A stretch of 64,000 nt of DNA from Oscillospiraceae bacterium (GTDB taxonomy: Bacteria > Bacillota > Clostridia > Christensenellales > Aristaeellaceae), in the NCBI GenBank assembly GCA_031269355.1, contig JAISZG010000074.1, forward strand, positions 62,001 to 126,000. Reading direction: 5' to 3'. Shown here piece by piece: positions 6,952 through 15,240 of the stretch; position 1 is the first letter of the stretch, and the number at the start of each line of letters is the position of its first letter. A program made the translations under genes and the position numbers. The notes beneath the pieces were generated by a model. It had not been told where the DNA came from and ran no database searches. It worked only from the letters and a program-made list of their open reading frames with translations.

Positions 6952-9303
6952 ATGCATCTGCAGGCAATTATTATGGCCGGCGGCGAGGGAACGCGCCTAA
7001 GACCCCTTACATGCGATATGCCAAAACCAATGGTTCCCGTGCTTGGCGAGCCTGTAATGCGCTATGCGCTGCAGCTTCTTCGCCGCAGCGGCATGAGCGA
7101 GGTCGGAGTGACAGTGCTGTATCTTCCGCAGAGAATACAGCAGGCGTTTGGGGATGGCAAGGCGGACGGCCTATCTCTGCAATACTATCATGAAAAGCAG
7201 CCGCTTGGCACAGCCGGCAGCATTAAGCTGGCGAAAGACAGGCTGAAGCAAACGTTTATAGTGTTATCCGGCGACGGCTTGACGGATTGCGATCTGCACG
7301 CGGCTATGCAATTTCATAAAAAGCGCGGGGCGATGGCAACGCTCGTGTTGAAGCGTATAGCTCAGCCGCTGGCGTACGGGGTGGTCGTAACGGATTCCGA
7401 CGGGCGCGTGCGCCGTTTCATCGAGAAGCCGGGCTGGGACGAGGTGTGTTCGGACGCGGTTAATACGGGTATATATATTCTGGAACCTGAAGCGCTTGAT
7501 CTGATCCCGGACGACATTGCGTATGATTTTGGGAAAGAGCTGTTTCCTAAAATGGTAGAGCAAAACCTGCCTTTATACGGATTTATGATGAACGGTTACT
7601 GGTGCGATATAGGCGACCAGAACGCTTATGTGCAGGCGCAGATGGATTTTCTCTCCGGGCGCGTGCAGCTTGATTCGCGGGTGAAGGCGAATTCGTCCGG
7701 CATATGGCGAGCGCAGAACGTGATAGTTCATCCGGACGCGCGACTGGAGGCGCCGTGCTTTTTGGATGAGGGAGTGCGCGTAGACGCGGGAGCGTCTATA
7801 CTTGCCGGAAGCGTGCTGGGCGCGGGCGTACATGTGGAGGAACGCGCGTCGATCAAGCGCAGCGTTCTTTGGAAGAACGCGCGAGTCGGCAGGGAAGCGG
7901 CGTTGCGTGGGACGGTGCTGTGCGCGGATTCGTCAATTGGCGAAGGCGCGAGCGCGTTTGAGGATTCAGCGCTAGGCGATAACGCGGCGCTTGGCGCGCG
8001 CGCGCGGCTTGATCCGGGCGTAAAGGTATGGCCATATAAACGCGTTGAGCCAGGCATGCGCGTTACGACCAATTTGGTATGGGGCGATCTTAAGCGGCCC
8101 CAGGCGGACGAGCGCGGGCTGGACCCCGGCACTCCGGAATGCGCGTGCACGCTTGCCGCGGCTTTCGCGAAAGCGTGCGGCGCGAAGGAAGTCGCGCTTA
8201 TGCGCGAGCCAAGCGCGACCGCGCAAGCGCTGATGGCGGCTTCGCTCAGCGGGCTGATGGGACAAGGCGTCGCCGTTTTGGATATGGGGGAGGGAACGCT
8301 GCCCATGCTTCGGCGGCTGCAGCGGATGCTGCGAATACCCGCCGGCTTATATATGCGCGCGGATCGAATGCTGCCATCCGGAGAGCTTGGAGTATGGCCG
8401 TCGCGCACGATGCTGCGCAGCTGGGAAACTCTCGCGCAGCGGCAGGATTTCAATAAGGCGTTTGCCAATCCGCCCACGCTTCCACGGGTGTTGCACGACG
8501 GCGGGCTGTTTTATGCCGGGTCCATCGCGGCGGCGTGCGACAGCGACGCGATACACGCTCTCCAGCCGCATGTGGCGGTGTTCGTTCGCTCGGACGCGCA
8601 GGCGGCGCTGGTTCGGCGCGTGCTCGACACGGTAGGCCTTGAACATGCGCGCATTACGCAGGATAATCCGGCGCTGGAGCCATGGGAAACGGGCTTCTCG
8701 CTGGATGAGGAAGGCGTGCATGTGCAGGTTCGAGATTCGCTGGGCGTGCCGGACGACGAGCAGCAGCTGCTGCTGTGCTGCGAAGCGCTGCTGGAACAGG
8801 GTCAGCGATTGCTGATAGTGCCGATGCACGCGCCCTTCACGCTGGAGCAGATCGCCTCGACCCATCACGCGCGGGTGAAGAGGGTGCGATCTGCGGTTGA
8901 TAGCTGGATGGGCGCGCTGGTGGACGCGGGAATGCTGACGCAATTGGATGTGTTTTTCGATGGGATAGCGGCTATGCTGGCGATAATATCGCTGCTCGCG
9001 CGCAGGCGCACGTCTCTGCGCGGAATTATGGAACAGCTTCCCGCGCTGCATAGGTTCTGGGAGACGATACCGTGCACGAATCCTGACAAGGGAAGAGTGT
9101 TGCGCGCGCTCTCGGAGGAGGAGCGTTTTCCGGATTTGACGGACGGATTGCGGGTTGACCACGGGGATGGTTTCGCAATGCTTATAACAGGTACCGGCCA
9201 GCCGGAGCTGCGAGTATTTGGCGAATCCCGCGATGCTGAATTCGCGAAGGAACTATGCTCTTCCTATACGGATAAAGTAAAGCGCGCGCTGGAGAGTAAA
9301 TAA
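6952..9303 (+). CDS. Mannose-1-phosphate guanylyltransferase-like fusion with degenerate phosphomannomutase domain
   Basis: 783 residues in three parts: an N-terminal nucleotidyltransferase (MAGGEGTRLRPLT, then KPMVPV and the metal/sugar region GDGLTD), a left-handed beta-helix of hexapeptide repeats at about 250-370 (for example EGVRVDAGASILAG), and a C-terminal region of about 400 residues that aligns in position with alpha-D-phosphohexomutase domains. The mutase part lacks the TASHNP-type phosphoserine loop; the corresponding segment reads YMRADRMLPSGELGVWPS, so it is probably not a working mutase. Expected product is GDP-mannose or another NDP-sugar. ATG 6952 has GGAGG 6 nt upstream; the frame opens earlier at 6886 but without a binding site. 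No sugar-pathway neighbours. Confidence 0.88.
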   Translation: MHLQAIIMAGGEGTRLRPLTCDMPKPMVPVLGEPVMRYALQLLRRSGMSEVGVTVLYLPQRIQQAFGDGKADGLSLQYYHEKQPLGTAGSIKLAKDRLKQTFIVLSGDGLTDCDLHAAMQFHKKRGAMATLVLKRIAQPLAYGVVVTDSDGRVRRFIEKPGWDEVCSDAVNTGIYILEPEALDLIPDDIAYDFGKELFPKMVEQNLPLYGFMMNGYWCDIGDQNAYVQAQMDFLSGRVQLDSRVKANSSGIWRAQNVIVHPDARLEAPCFLDEGVRVDAGASILAGSVLGAGVHVEERASIKRSVLWKNARVGREAALRGTVLCADSSIGEGASAFEDSALGDNAALGARARLDPGVKVWPYKRVEPGMRVTTNLVWGDLKRPQADERGLDPGTPECACTLAAAFAKACGAKEVALMREPSATAQALMAASLSGLMGQGVAVLDMGEGTLPMLRRLQRMLRIPAGLYMRADRMLPSGELGVWPSRTMLRSWETLAQRQDFNKAFANPPTLPRVLHDGGLFYAGSIAAACDSDAIHALQPHVAVFVRSDAQAALVRRVLDTVGLEHARITQDNPALEPWETGFSLDEEGVHVQVRDSLGVPDDEQQLLLCCEALLEQGQRLLIVPMHAPFTLEQIASTHHARVKRVRSAVDSWMGALVDAGMLTQLDVFFDGIAAMLAIISLLARRRTSLRGIMEQLPALHRFWETIPCTNPDKGRVLRALSEEERFPDLTDGLRVDHGDGFAMLITGTGQPELRVFGESRDAEFAKELCSSYTDKVKRALESK

Positions 9304-9344
9304 TTATATAATACAAAAGAATAGTATGCAATAACAACTATATA

Positions 9345-9383
9345 AAACGCATGGACGGTATTCGCTAAACCGTTCATGCGTTT
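9345..9383 (+). terminator. Terminator after the nucleotidyltransferase gene
   Basis: AAACGCATGGACGG (9345-9358) pairs with CCGTTCATGCGTTT (9370-9383), 14 bp with one G-U, an 11-nt loop, followed by CTTTATGG. It lies 41 nt after the stop codon. Confidence 0.75.
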
Positions 9384-9442
9384 CTTTATGGCGAAGAATA
9401 TTAGGGCGTGTGCAAGAATTTCCGAAACGTGCATCTTCGGCG

Positions 9443-9526
9443 TTTTTTCCGCCAGGTTGGATTCGGCTCCGGTCAACGCAGCTGTCGGCTACGCCTCCCT
9501 GCGCATTACCCAACCTGACGAAAAAT
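9443..9526. repeat. Long inverted repeat, possibly part of a dispersed element
   Basis: Left arm 9443-9460 (TTTTTTCCGCCAGGTTGG) and right arm 9510-9526 (CCAACCTGACGAAAAAT) are complementary over about 16 bp with small mismatches, enclosing about 50 nt. The stretch 9400-9560 is in no convincing gene: an 83-codon frame across it has no protein-like features. It may be a copy of a non-coding repeat, but a second copy was not seen in this window. Confidence 0.4.
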
Positions 9527-9566
9527 CCGCTCCAAGCTGCGCGTTTTCCGATCCTTGCGCAGGTGC

Positions 9567-10244
9567 TTACTTCCAGAGATTCGTATTTATAAAACGAAAT
9601 GAACCGCTGATGGTTGGCTGCGAATAGGAGTAAGAAACGGGGCGAGCCGGGGTGGCTACGCCATCCTTTACAAAGGCGAAACAAAAATGATAGCTTGTGT
9701 TCGCCGGTTTGGCCATGTTGTTTAACGTCCAGGTTTTGCCGCCATTGCTGGAACTGAGCTGCGTGCCGCCGGTGCCGTTATAAACCTGCCCGGATAATAT
9801 GACGGTCAAGCGCACGCTTTGTACGGGCACGCTGGTGTTTACGGTAACGTTTACGGCGGGGTAGCTGACGGCGGTGCTCTTTCGAATGCTGTAGGTGGCC
9901 GTGGACGGCGACGCGGATACGGCGGACGTCGTCTTTACGCAATAATTCAGCGCTACCCAGCCGCCCTTTGTTGAGCCCCAGCTTCCGCCGGCCGCTGAGG
10001 ACGAGGAGACATATCCCCACGTGTAGCCTCCCGCAGTTGTTTTGCTTGTGACGGTTATAATGCTGCCGTACGCCAGCGCGCCAATATACGAGGAACTGGA
10101 GTTCGCGCTGGAGCGCACATAAATGCCCGCCGACGTATTCACTTTCCAGGTTTCAGACGCCGCTGAAGCGGATACCATGCCGCTGCACAGAATCAGAGCG
10201 ATCACCAACCAAACTGCCAACGACCTTCCGAGGATTTTTTGCAT
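9567..10244 (-). CDS. Secreted SH3b-domain protein
   Basis: 225 residues with a signal peptide (about 1-29, ending ASASAA), then a bacterial SH3 domain (KVNTSAGIYVRSSANSSSSY... GYVSSSS... GGWVALNYC, about 33-103), and a Ser/Thr-rich beta domain of about 120 residues with a predicted Ig-like pattern (VNVTVNTSVPVQSVRLTVIL). SH3b domains usually bind cell-wall peptides. No catalytic domain is present. GGAGG lies 9 nt before ATG 10244, and a consensus sigma-A promoter lies 40 nt further up. It stands alone between two plus-strand genes. Confidence 0.85.
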   Translation of the reverse strand: MQKILGRSLAVWLVIALILCSGMVSASAASETWKVNTSAGIYVRSSANSSSSYIGALAYGSIITVTSKTTAGGYTWGYVSSSSAAGGSWGSTKGGWVALNYCVKTTSAVSASPSTATYSIRKSTAVSYPAVNVTVNTSVPVQSVRLTVILSGQVYNGTGGTQLSSSNGGKTWTLNNMAKPANTSYHFCFAFVKDGVATPARPVSYSYSQPTISGSFRFINTNLWK

Positions 10245-10280
10245 CCGGTTTCGCCTCCATGTGTTATTCAGGATTCGACA

Positions 10281-10309
10281 ATTTTAGTGTGGTTGTCAAA
10301 TAATGTCAA
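10281..10309 (-). promoter_or_regulatory. Sigma-A promoter of the SH3b protein gene
   Basis: On the minus strand: -35 TTGACA (10309-10304), 17-nt spacer, -10 TAAAAT (10286-10281). The -35 is a perfect consensus. It sits about 37 nt before the start codon. Confidence 0.75.
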
Positions 10310-10440
10310 TTCTATATAGTTAATTTCCATTTATTACCAATTGCATATTCATGCTAGTCCGGCATATTACCACTGGGGGGGGGGTGGGGAGCGCCGCGAT
10401 TATATGCCGCAGTATTGTTCGCCGCTTTATTTGCCATAGC

Positions 10441-10469
10441 TTGCAATCAATTAGCCCGTGTGTTAAGAT
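10441..10469 (+). promoter_or_regulatory. Sigma-A promoter of the ACT-alr group
   Basis: -35 TTGCAA (10441-10446), 17-nt spacer, -10 TAAGAT (10464-10469). Transcription would start near 10476 and give a leader of about 110 nt. Upstream, 10310-10440 holds no gene but a run of ten or more G residues at about 10375-10385. Confidence 0.6.
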
Positions 10470-10475
10470 GTGCTC

Positions 10476-10588
10476 AGATTTTCGGGTTATCATCCCCTCG
10501 CCCCGCGCGCTGCTGGCGGGGAGATGCGGTCGCGGGGCGCGGTCGCGTTTGTTCGGGGCAGGGGCTCCGCCTAAAAGGAGCGTATTAT
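10476..10588 (+). promoter_or_regulatory. Structured 5' leader of the ACT-domain gene
   Basis: Contains the hairpin CCCCGC / GCGGGG (10501-10506 and 10516-10521) and further G-rich segments (GGGGCAGGGGCTCCGCC) directly before the AAGGAG site at 10575-10580. Its last 40 nt resemble the leader of rpsJ (17636-17676) in order of motifs: TTTNGTTCGGG, GGGG block, CCGC, TAAAAGGAG. Confidence 0.45.
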
Positions 10589-11050
10589 ATGAGTGTTCGC
10601 CAAATCTCCGTATTTATTGAAAATTCGCCGGGGAAGCTGGCCGCGTTCACGCGCTTGCTGGGCGAGGGGAACATCGATCTGCTCGCGCTGACAATCGCGG
10701 ATACCACAAGCTTTGGAATCCTTCGCTGCCTGGTAGCCGATCCAGACGAGGCGTGCCGCGTTATAACGAAGGCAGGGTATTCCGCGCGGCTTACCGACGT
10801 GCTCGCCGCAGTGGTTCCGGATAAGCCGGGCGGACTTGCGGACGTGTTGATTACGCTTGCCGACGAAGGCGTCAGCCTGGAATATTGTTATTCGTTCGCT
10901 CGGGAAACGGCGGGTCAGAGCTTCGCGCAAAACGGCGGCGCGGCGCTCGTGCTGCGCGTTGACGATCTGGAGCGCGCGACATTGGCGCTGTCGTCTCGCG
11001 GCGTTCCGCTTATCAATCAGGATCAGATCGCCGCTTTGCGAGGGGTATGA
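10589..11050 (+). CDS. ACT-domain amino-acid-binding protein
   Basis: 153 residues forming two ACT domains in tandem: residues about 1-70 (QISVFIENSPGKLAAFTRLLGEGNIDLLAL) and about 71-140 (VVPDKPGGLADVLITLADEGVSLEY). Tandem ACT proteins of this size are small allosteric sensors that bind amino acids; the ligand is not predictable. ATG 10589 has AAGGAG 8 nt upstream; the frame opens earlier but in the G-rich leader. Its stop overlaps the alr start (ATGA), suggesting coupled translation, and a possible link to alanine or amino-acid sensing. Confidence 0.9.
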   Translation: MSVRQISVFIENSPGKLAAFTRLLGEGNIDLLALTIADTTSFGILRCLVADPDEACRVITKAGYSARLTDVLAAVVPDKPGGLADVLITLADEGVSLEYCYSFARETAGQSFAQNGGAALVLRVDDLERATLALSSRGVPLINQDQIAALRGV

Positions 11051-12162
11051 GATCTACTCGATTGACCATTGATATGCGCGCTATCGCACATAATGCGCGC
11101 GCGCTGCGCGGAGCGGTTCGCGAATCCGCGCGCTTGATGGCGGTAGTAAAGGCGAACGCGTACGGACACGGCGATATAGCGACGGCGAAAACCGCGCTCG
11201 CGAACGGCTGCGATTGTCTCGCTGTCGCGTTTGCGCAGGAGGGAGCGCTCCTGCGGGACGCGGGCATTAGCGCTCCGATTTTGATACTCGGAACGCCGGA
11301 ACCCGAAACGCTTCGCGACGTCGTCGAACTCGATTTACAGCAGACAGCGTTTCTTCCGGAGCATATTCGAATGCTGGAAGATGCCGCGTCGCGGGCTGGT
11401 AAGCGAGCGTCCGTTCATATTAAGATCGATACCGGAATGTCGCGCATCGGCGTCGCGGGCGGCGCGCTGGACGAGCTTGCTCGCGCCGCGCTTGATTCGC
11501 GCCTCGTATGCGTGAAGGGCGCGTACACTCATTTCGCCGCAGCCGACGGCGACGGCGCGGATGACGAAGCGTTTACGCGCGATCAAATCGACGCGTTTCA
11601 AAAAGCGGCGCTTCCGCTTCGAAGGATGTTTCCGCATATAATGCTGCACGCGTCGAACAGCGCGGCGGCGCTGCGCTATCCGGAAGCGGCGTTCGATTGC
11701 GTGCGCGTGGGCATCGCGCTATACGGCGCGCCGCCCGTATCTACTGCGGTTCCGCTTAGGCAGGCTATGCGCTGGTCGACCCGCGCATCCTATATAAAGG
11801 AAATAGGCGGCGGCGCGTGCGTCGGATACGGTCGAACGTTCCGCGCGAGCGGGCGGACGCGCGTTATGACTTTGCCGGTGGGATACGCGGACGGATACCA
11901 TCGAGCGCTGTCGAATCGTGGGTTTGTGCTTATCCGTGGACGCCGCGCCCCGCTTGTCGGACGGGTATGCATGGATCAATGTATGGCGGATATAACCGAA
12001 ATACCGGAGGCCGAGATAGGCGACGAGGTGGTGCTGCTTGGCGCGCAGCGCGAGGATGCGATCGGTGCGGACGAGCTTGGCGCGTGGGCGGGTACAATTA
12101 GTTATGAGATATTCTGCGCTCCGAGCGAGCGCGTGCCGCGCGTAGTGATCCCCGATGCCTAG
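11047..12162 (+). CDS. alr: Alanine racemase
   Basis: PLP enzyme interconverting L- and D-alanine for peptidoglycan. 371 residues: the PLP-lysine K35 in VVKANAYGHG, the TIM-barrel segments HIKIDTGMSRIGV and HASNSAA, and the C-terminal beta domain with GYADGY and RVCMDQCM. The catalytic tyrosine is expected in CVGYGRTF. It overlaps the ACT gene by 4 nt and the next gene by 8 nt. Confidence 0.97.
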   Translation: MRSTRLTIDMRAIAHNARALRGAVRESARLMAVVKANAYGHGDIATAKTALANGCDCLAVAFAQEGALLRDAGISAPILILGTPEPETLRDVVELDLQQTAFLPEHIRMLEDAASRAGKRASVHIKIDTGMSRIGVAGGALDELARAALDSRLVCVKGAYTHFAAADGDGADDEAFTRDQIDAFQKAALPLRRMFPHIMLHASNSAAALRYPEAAFDCVRVGIALYGAPPVSTAVPLRQAMRWSTRASYIKEIGGGACVGYGRTFRASGRTRVMTLPVGYADGYHRALSNRGFVLIRGRRAPLVGRVCMDQCMADITEIPEAEIGDEVVLLGAQREDAIGADELGAWAGTISYEIFCAPSERVPRVVIPDA

Positions 12163-12772
12163 CGCTGATCGAGCCGCGCTCCGCGCGATGCTTGAAGCGC
12201 GGATGCCGCGATCCGAGCGCGAGCTTTCGTCCGAAGCGATAGCGCGGGCGGTACTCGCGTCAAACGCGTGGAGGCTGGCGAGAACGGTGTTCTGTTATGT
12301 GTCCGTTCGCGCGGAAGTCGATACGCATGAGCTTCTTCTGGCCGCGCTTGAGCAGCGCAAGCGGCTGTGCGTTCCGCAAGTGCTGAGCGCGCCCGGCGCC
12401 ATGCAGGCCGTGTTGGTGCCCGATATGCCAGCGCTTGAGGGCATGAAGCCGGGTCGGTTCGGCGTTCCGCATCCGAGCGGGACGTCGGGGCGGGATCACG
12501 GGCGCAGCATAATTCCGCAATGTGAGATTGACCTGGCGATAGTGCCGGGAGTCGCGTTCGATCGCGCGGGGCTTCGCGTAGGTCAGGGCGGCGGATATTA
12601 TGATCGATATCTGGCGGGGTGTCCCGCGTATCGAGTCGGATTATGTCACCCGGCGCAGCTTTTTGACGATTTGTCGCCTGCGGATCGATGGGATCAGCCG
12701 ATGGACGCTATCGCGCTTCCGGAAGGCTTGATAATACTGAGAGACCGACGGGAGGTACGGAGATTGCCGTGA
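12155..12772 (+). CDS. 5-formyltetrahydrofolate cyclo-ligase
   Basis: ATP-dependent conversion of 5-formyl-THF to 5,10-methenyl-THF. 205 residues with the family pattern: N-terminal helices, FCYVSVRAEVDTHELL, and the nucleotide/folate signature VPGVAFDRAGLRVGQGGGYYDRYL near the C-terminal third (cited in pieces: PGVAFDRAG, GQGGGYYDRYL). It starts inside alr and ends with a TGA overlapping the GTG of the next gene, so the group is tightly coupled. Commonly called fau, ygfA or mthfs in other genomes. Confidence 0.94.
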   Translation: MPSADRAALRAMLEARMPRSERELSSEAIARAVLASNAWRLARTVFCYVSVRAEVDTHELLLAALEQRKRLCVPQVLSAPGAMQAVLVPDMPALEGMKPGRFGVPHPSGTSGRDHGRSIIPQCEIDLAIVPGVAFDRAGLRVGQGGGYYDRYLAGCPAYRVGLCHPAQLFDDLSPADRWDQPMDAIALPEGLIILRDRREVRRLP

Positions 12773-13521
12773 GCGAAAGCATTGTAGCAAAACCAACAAA
12801 AATATTGCGTACGGCGCTGACTATATTCGGATTTGGCGTCGCTGTCGGTTTCGTAGCGCTTATGTTCGCGCCCGTTCTGATGTCTGAAAACGACGCGCTG
12901 CGAATCGGGCTGAACGTCTCGCTGCTGGTAGGCGTGGGATGGCTGTTCTTCACTTCCGGCGCGGGACGAGGCGAGAGCGACGCGGCGTCGGACGCGCTTC
13001 GAAAAAAGAGCGGCGTCGAAACGGACGCGTTGTTTTACAGCCGCAGACGCACGGCGCTGGGCGCGCTGATAGGCGCGGCGCCGTGGATTTTGCTGGGCGC
13101 CGCCGTAGCGATACTCGCCGTGCCGTATACGTACTCGCTGCAGGATCTGCCGCCGTGGCTGGGCTCGTACATGCGCCAGCCTGATATCGGAAACGCGCTC
13201 GCGTATTATGACAGGGAGGTCGTCGTTCCGATTATTGATTGGCTTCGCATGGCGCTGCGGTTCGCGCTGCTTCCGTATGTGTATCTGCTGGCGGCCGGCG
13301 GCGACGCGGCGTCGTATCACTTTGATAAACTATCGTTTCTTCCGCCGCTGATAATGCCCGCGCTGTATTCGGCGGGATATCTGCTCGGCCCCGCGCAGTA
13401 CGCGAAAACGAGCAAATATATAGAGCAGGTGAAATCAAAGCCCCGCCTTCGCCTAAAGAAAAGCGCGGTGCGCAAGCGCGCTCAAAAGCAGCCCGACGGC
13501 GAGCGCAACCGTTTGATCTGA
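12769..13521 (+). CDS. Multi-span membrane protein, unknown
   Basis: 250 residues from GTG 12769, which overlaps the preceding TGA (GTGA) and has CGGAG 6 nt upstream. Four or five helices: about 15-38, 45-65, 93-117, 155-180 and 195-215. The C-terminal tail is strongly basic (RLRLKKSAVRKRAQKQ), predicted cytoplasmic. No family recognised. It is placed between a folate enzyme and rsmD within one run of genes. Confidence 0.75.
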   Translation: MSESIVAKPTKILRTALTIFGFGVAVGFVALMFAPVLMSENDALRIGLNVSLLVGVGWLFFTSGAGRGESDAASDALRKKSGVETDALFYSRRRTALGALIGAAPWILLGAAVAILAVPYTYSLQDLPPWLGSYMRQPDIGNALAYYDREVVVPIIDWLRMALRFALLPYVYLLAAGGDAASYHFDKLSFLPPLIMPALYSAGYLLGPAQYAKTSKYIEQVKSKPRLRLKKSAVRKRAQKQPDGERNRLI

Positions 13522-13523
13522 GC

Positions 13524-14072
13524 ATGCGCATAATAGCGGGCGAAGCGCGCGGAAGGCCGCTGGTCGCGCCAATCGGAACGGAGACGCGCCCGACGCGCGA
13601 CATGGTTCGCGAAGCGCTGTTCGATATACTTGCGGGTTATGTCGAAGGCGCGCGAATATTGGATGGTTTCGCCGGTTCCGGCGCGCTTGCGCTTGAGGCG
13701 CTCAGTCGAGGCGCGCTGCACGCGACGCTGATTGAGAACGCGCCGAAAGCGCTCGCGGCGATACGCCGCAATATTCGGGAGCTTCGCATGTCTGACCGCA
13801 CGCTTGTGCTGCCGATGGATTTTGAACGGGCGGCGCGCAAGCTGCAAGGCGAGCGGGCGCGGTTCGATATTATGCTGCTCGATCCCCCGTATCGCATGGA
13901 ACCTGGCAAGCAGGCGGATATGCTGGCGGAGCTGTGCGCGCCGGGCGCGATGATCGCGCTTGAACACGCGCGGGCGGTATCGCCAATAGTATCGCCGCCG
14001 CTGGTTCTTGTTAAATCAAGGGCGTATGGGGATACGGCGCTGAGCTTTTATATTCGGGAGGAATCCGCGTGA
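13524..14072 (+). CDS. rsmD: 16S rRNA (guanine(966)-N2)-methyltransferase
   Basis: SAM-dependent methylation of G966 of 16S rRNA. 182 residues: RIIAGEARGRPL at the N-terminus, SAM motif ILDGFAGSGALALEAL (about 45-60), and the catalytic DPPY at 120-123. It begins 2 nt after the preceding stop and overlaps coaD by 4 nt. The rsmD-coaD-ylbJ-ylbK order is that of B. subtilis. Confidence 0.96.
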   Translation: MRIIAGEARGRPLVAPIGTETRPTRDMVREALFDILAGYVEGARILDGFAGSGALALEALSRGALHATLIENAPKALAAIRRNIRELRMSDRTLVLPMDFERAARKLQGERARFDIMLLDPPYRMEPGKQADMLAELCAPGAMIALEHARAVSPIVSPPLVLVKSRAYGDTALSFYIREESA

Positions 14073-14614
14073 GCGTGTGCCTGGTACCCGGCAGCTTCGA
14101 CCCGATCACGTTTGGTCATATGGATGTGATCGAGCGGGCGATCGCGCTGTTTGACACGGTCGTCGTGGCGATATTGCGCAATCCTGAAAAAACCGGATGG
14201 CTCTCCTGGGACGAACGCGAGGCGCTTATTCGCGAGTGTATCGCCGGTCGACCGTTCGAGCGCGCGGTGCGCGTTATTCAATTCGAGGGATTGCTTATCG
14301 ATTGCGCGAAAGCAAATCGCGCTAACGCGATAGCGCGCGGACTTCGCGCGGCCGCCGATTTTGAGTATGAGGTTTCCTGGGCGCGGATCAATAGAGCGAT
14401 GGCGGCGGTGGAGACCGTGTTTTTCGCGTCATCGCCGGAATATGCGCATATAAGCGCGGCCGCCGCGAGGCAGCTTGCGGCGGCGGGCGGTTCGATAGAA
14501 TTATTCGTTCCGCGTCCGGCGATCGCGCTGCTTGAAAGAATGGGCAAGGCGGGCACGGGGCGAGTTCGGGGCGGCGGGCGGAGTCCCGCGACAATCGATA
14601 CTTGCGGCGGTTGA
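14069..14614 (+). CDS. coaD: Phosphopantetheine adenylyltransferase
   Basis: Fourth step of coenzyme A synthesis. Nucleotidyltransferase signature PGSFDPITFGHMDVIERA with TFGH at 14-17, then RGLRAAADFEYE and the SSPEYAHISA loop. GTG 14069 overlaps the rsmD stop, with GGGAGG 7 nt upstream. At 181 residues it is about 20 longer than usual; the extra C-terminus (GKAGTGRVRGGGRS) is low complexity and probably dispensable. Confidence 0.96.
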   Translation: MSVCLVPGSFDPITFGHMDVIERAIALFDTVVVAILRNPEKTGWLSWDEREALIRECIAGRPFERAVRVIQFEGLLIDCAKANRANAIARGLRAAADFEYEVSWARINRAMAAVETVFFASSPEYAHISAAAARQLAAAGGSIELFVPRPAIALLERMGKAGTGRVRGGGRSPATIDTCGG

Positions 14615-14640
14615 GCGCCGCGCTGGAGGGGGTTCGCGAT

Positions 14641-15240
14641 ATGGAACTTGGGGCGTACAACATGGAGGCGTACTCGTTAATCAACGAGCTGGAAACGATG
14701 CTGGAAGGCTTGAGGAAAGTCCCGCTGGGAAGTTCTTATATGATCGACCGGGATTCGGCTATGGATATAGTGACGGAGCTTCGCGACAAGCTGCCTGTGG
14801 AAATGAGGGAGGCGGCCAACCTGATCCGCCAGCAGAATCGCATCCTTCAAAACGCCAATCGCGTGGCGGACAGCAAGGTTGCGGAGGCCGAATCGCACGC
14901 GCGCCAGATCGCGCAGGACGCGCAGGATCGCGCCGATCAGCTTATAGCGGAAGCGGAGCAGCGTTCGCGGGATCGCGAGACGCTAAGCCAGGAGCAGGCG
15001 CAGCGGACGATCGAGTCAGCCGAGCGCAAGGCGGAGGAGCGCACCAATCAAACCGCGATACTAAAGCGCGCCGAAACGCAGGCGAACGAGCTGATCGCCA
15101 AAGCGCAGGGCGAGGCGCAGCGCATTTATCTGATGAACCTCGACCACTGCGAGGCTATGCTTAAGCAAGTCGAGGATCGCGCCATAGAAATCGCGGACAT
15201 ACTGCGCCGCAGCCGCAACGAGCTGAACGAAGGCCGCTGA
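14641..15240 (+). CDS. Coiled-coil protein, unknown
   Basis: 199 residues. The first 45 form a short N-terminal segment (NMEAYSLINELETMLEGL); about 60-180 is a continuous coiled coil rich in Ala, Gln, Glu and Arg (SKVAEAESHARQIAQDAQD). Similar proteins follow coaD in other Clostridia and are often annotated ATPase or DivIVA-like without evidence. ATG 14641 is preferred because GGAGGG lies at 14625-14630; a TTG at 14602 overlaps coaD. Its last 115 nt overlap ylbJ on the opposite strand. Confidence 0.8.
   Translation: MELGAYNMEAYSLINELETMLEGLRKVPLGSSYMIDRDSAMDIVTELRDKLPVEMREAANLIRQQNRILQNANRVADSKVAEAESHARQIAQDAQDRADQLIAEAEQRSRDRETLSQEQAQRTIESAERKAEERTNQTAILKRAETQANELIAKAQGEAQRIYLMNLDHCEAMLKQVEDRAIEIADILRRSRNELNEGR

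Noticed and set aside
6637..6957. Minus-strand frame of 106 codons
   Set aside because: Covers the secG promoter and the AT-rich control region of the next gene; no protein-like features.
8347..9162. Minus-strand frame of 271 codons
   Set aside because: Antisense to the nucleotidyltransferase fusion, Arg/His-rich, no ribosome binding site.
10415..10588. N-terminal extension of the ACT protein (58 codons)
   Set aside because: It runs through the promoter and G-rich leader; the ATG at 10589 has a good ribosome binding site and begins the conserved domain.
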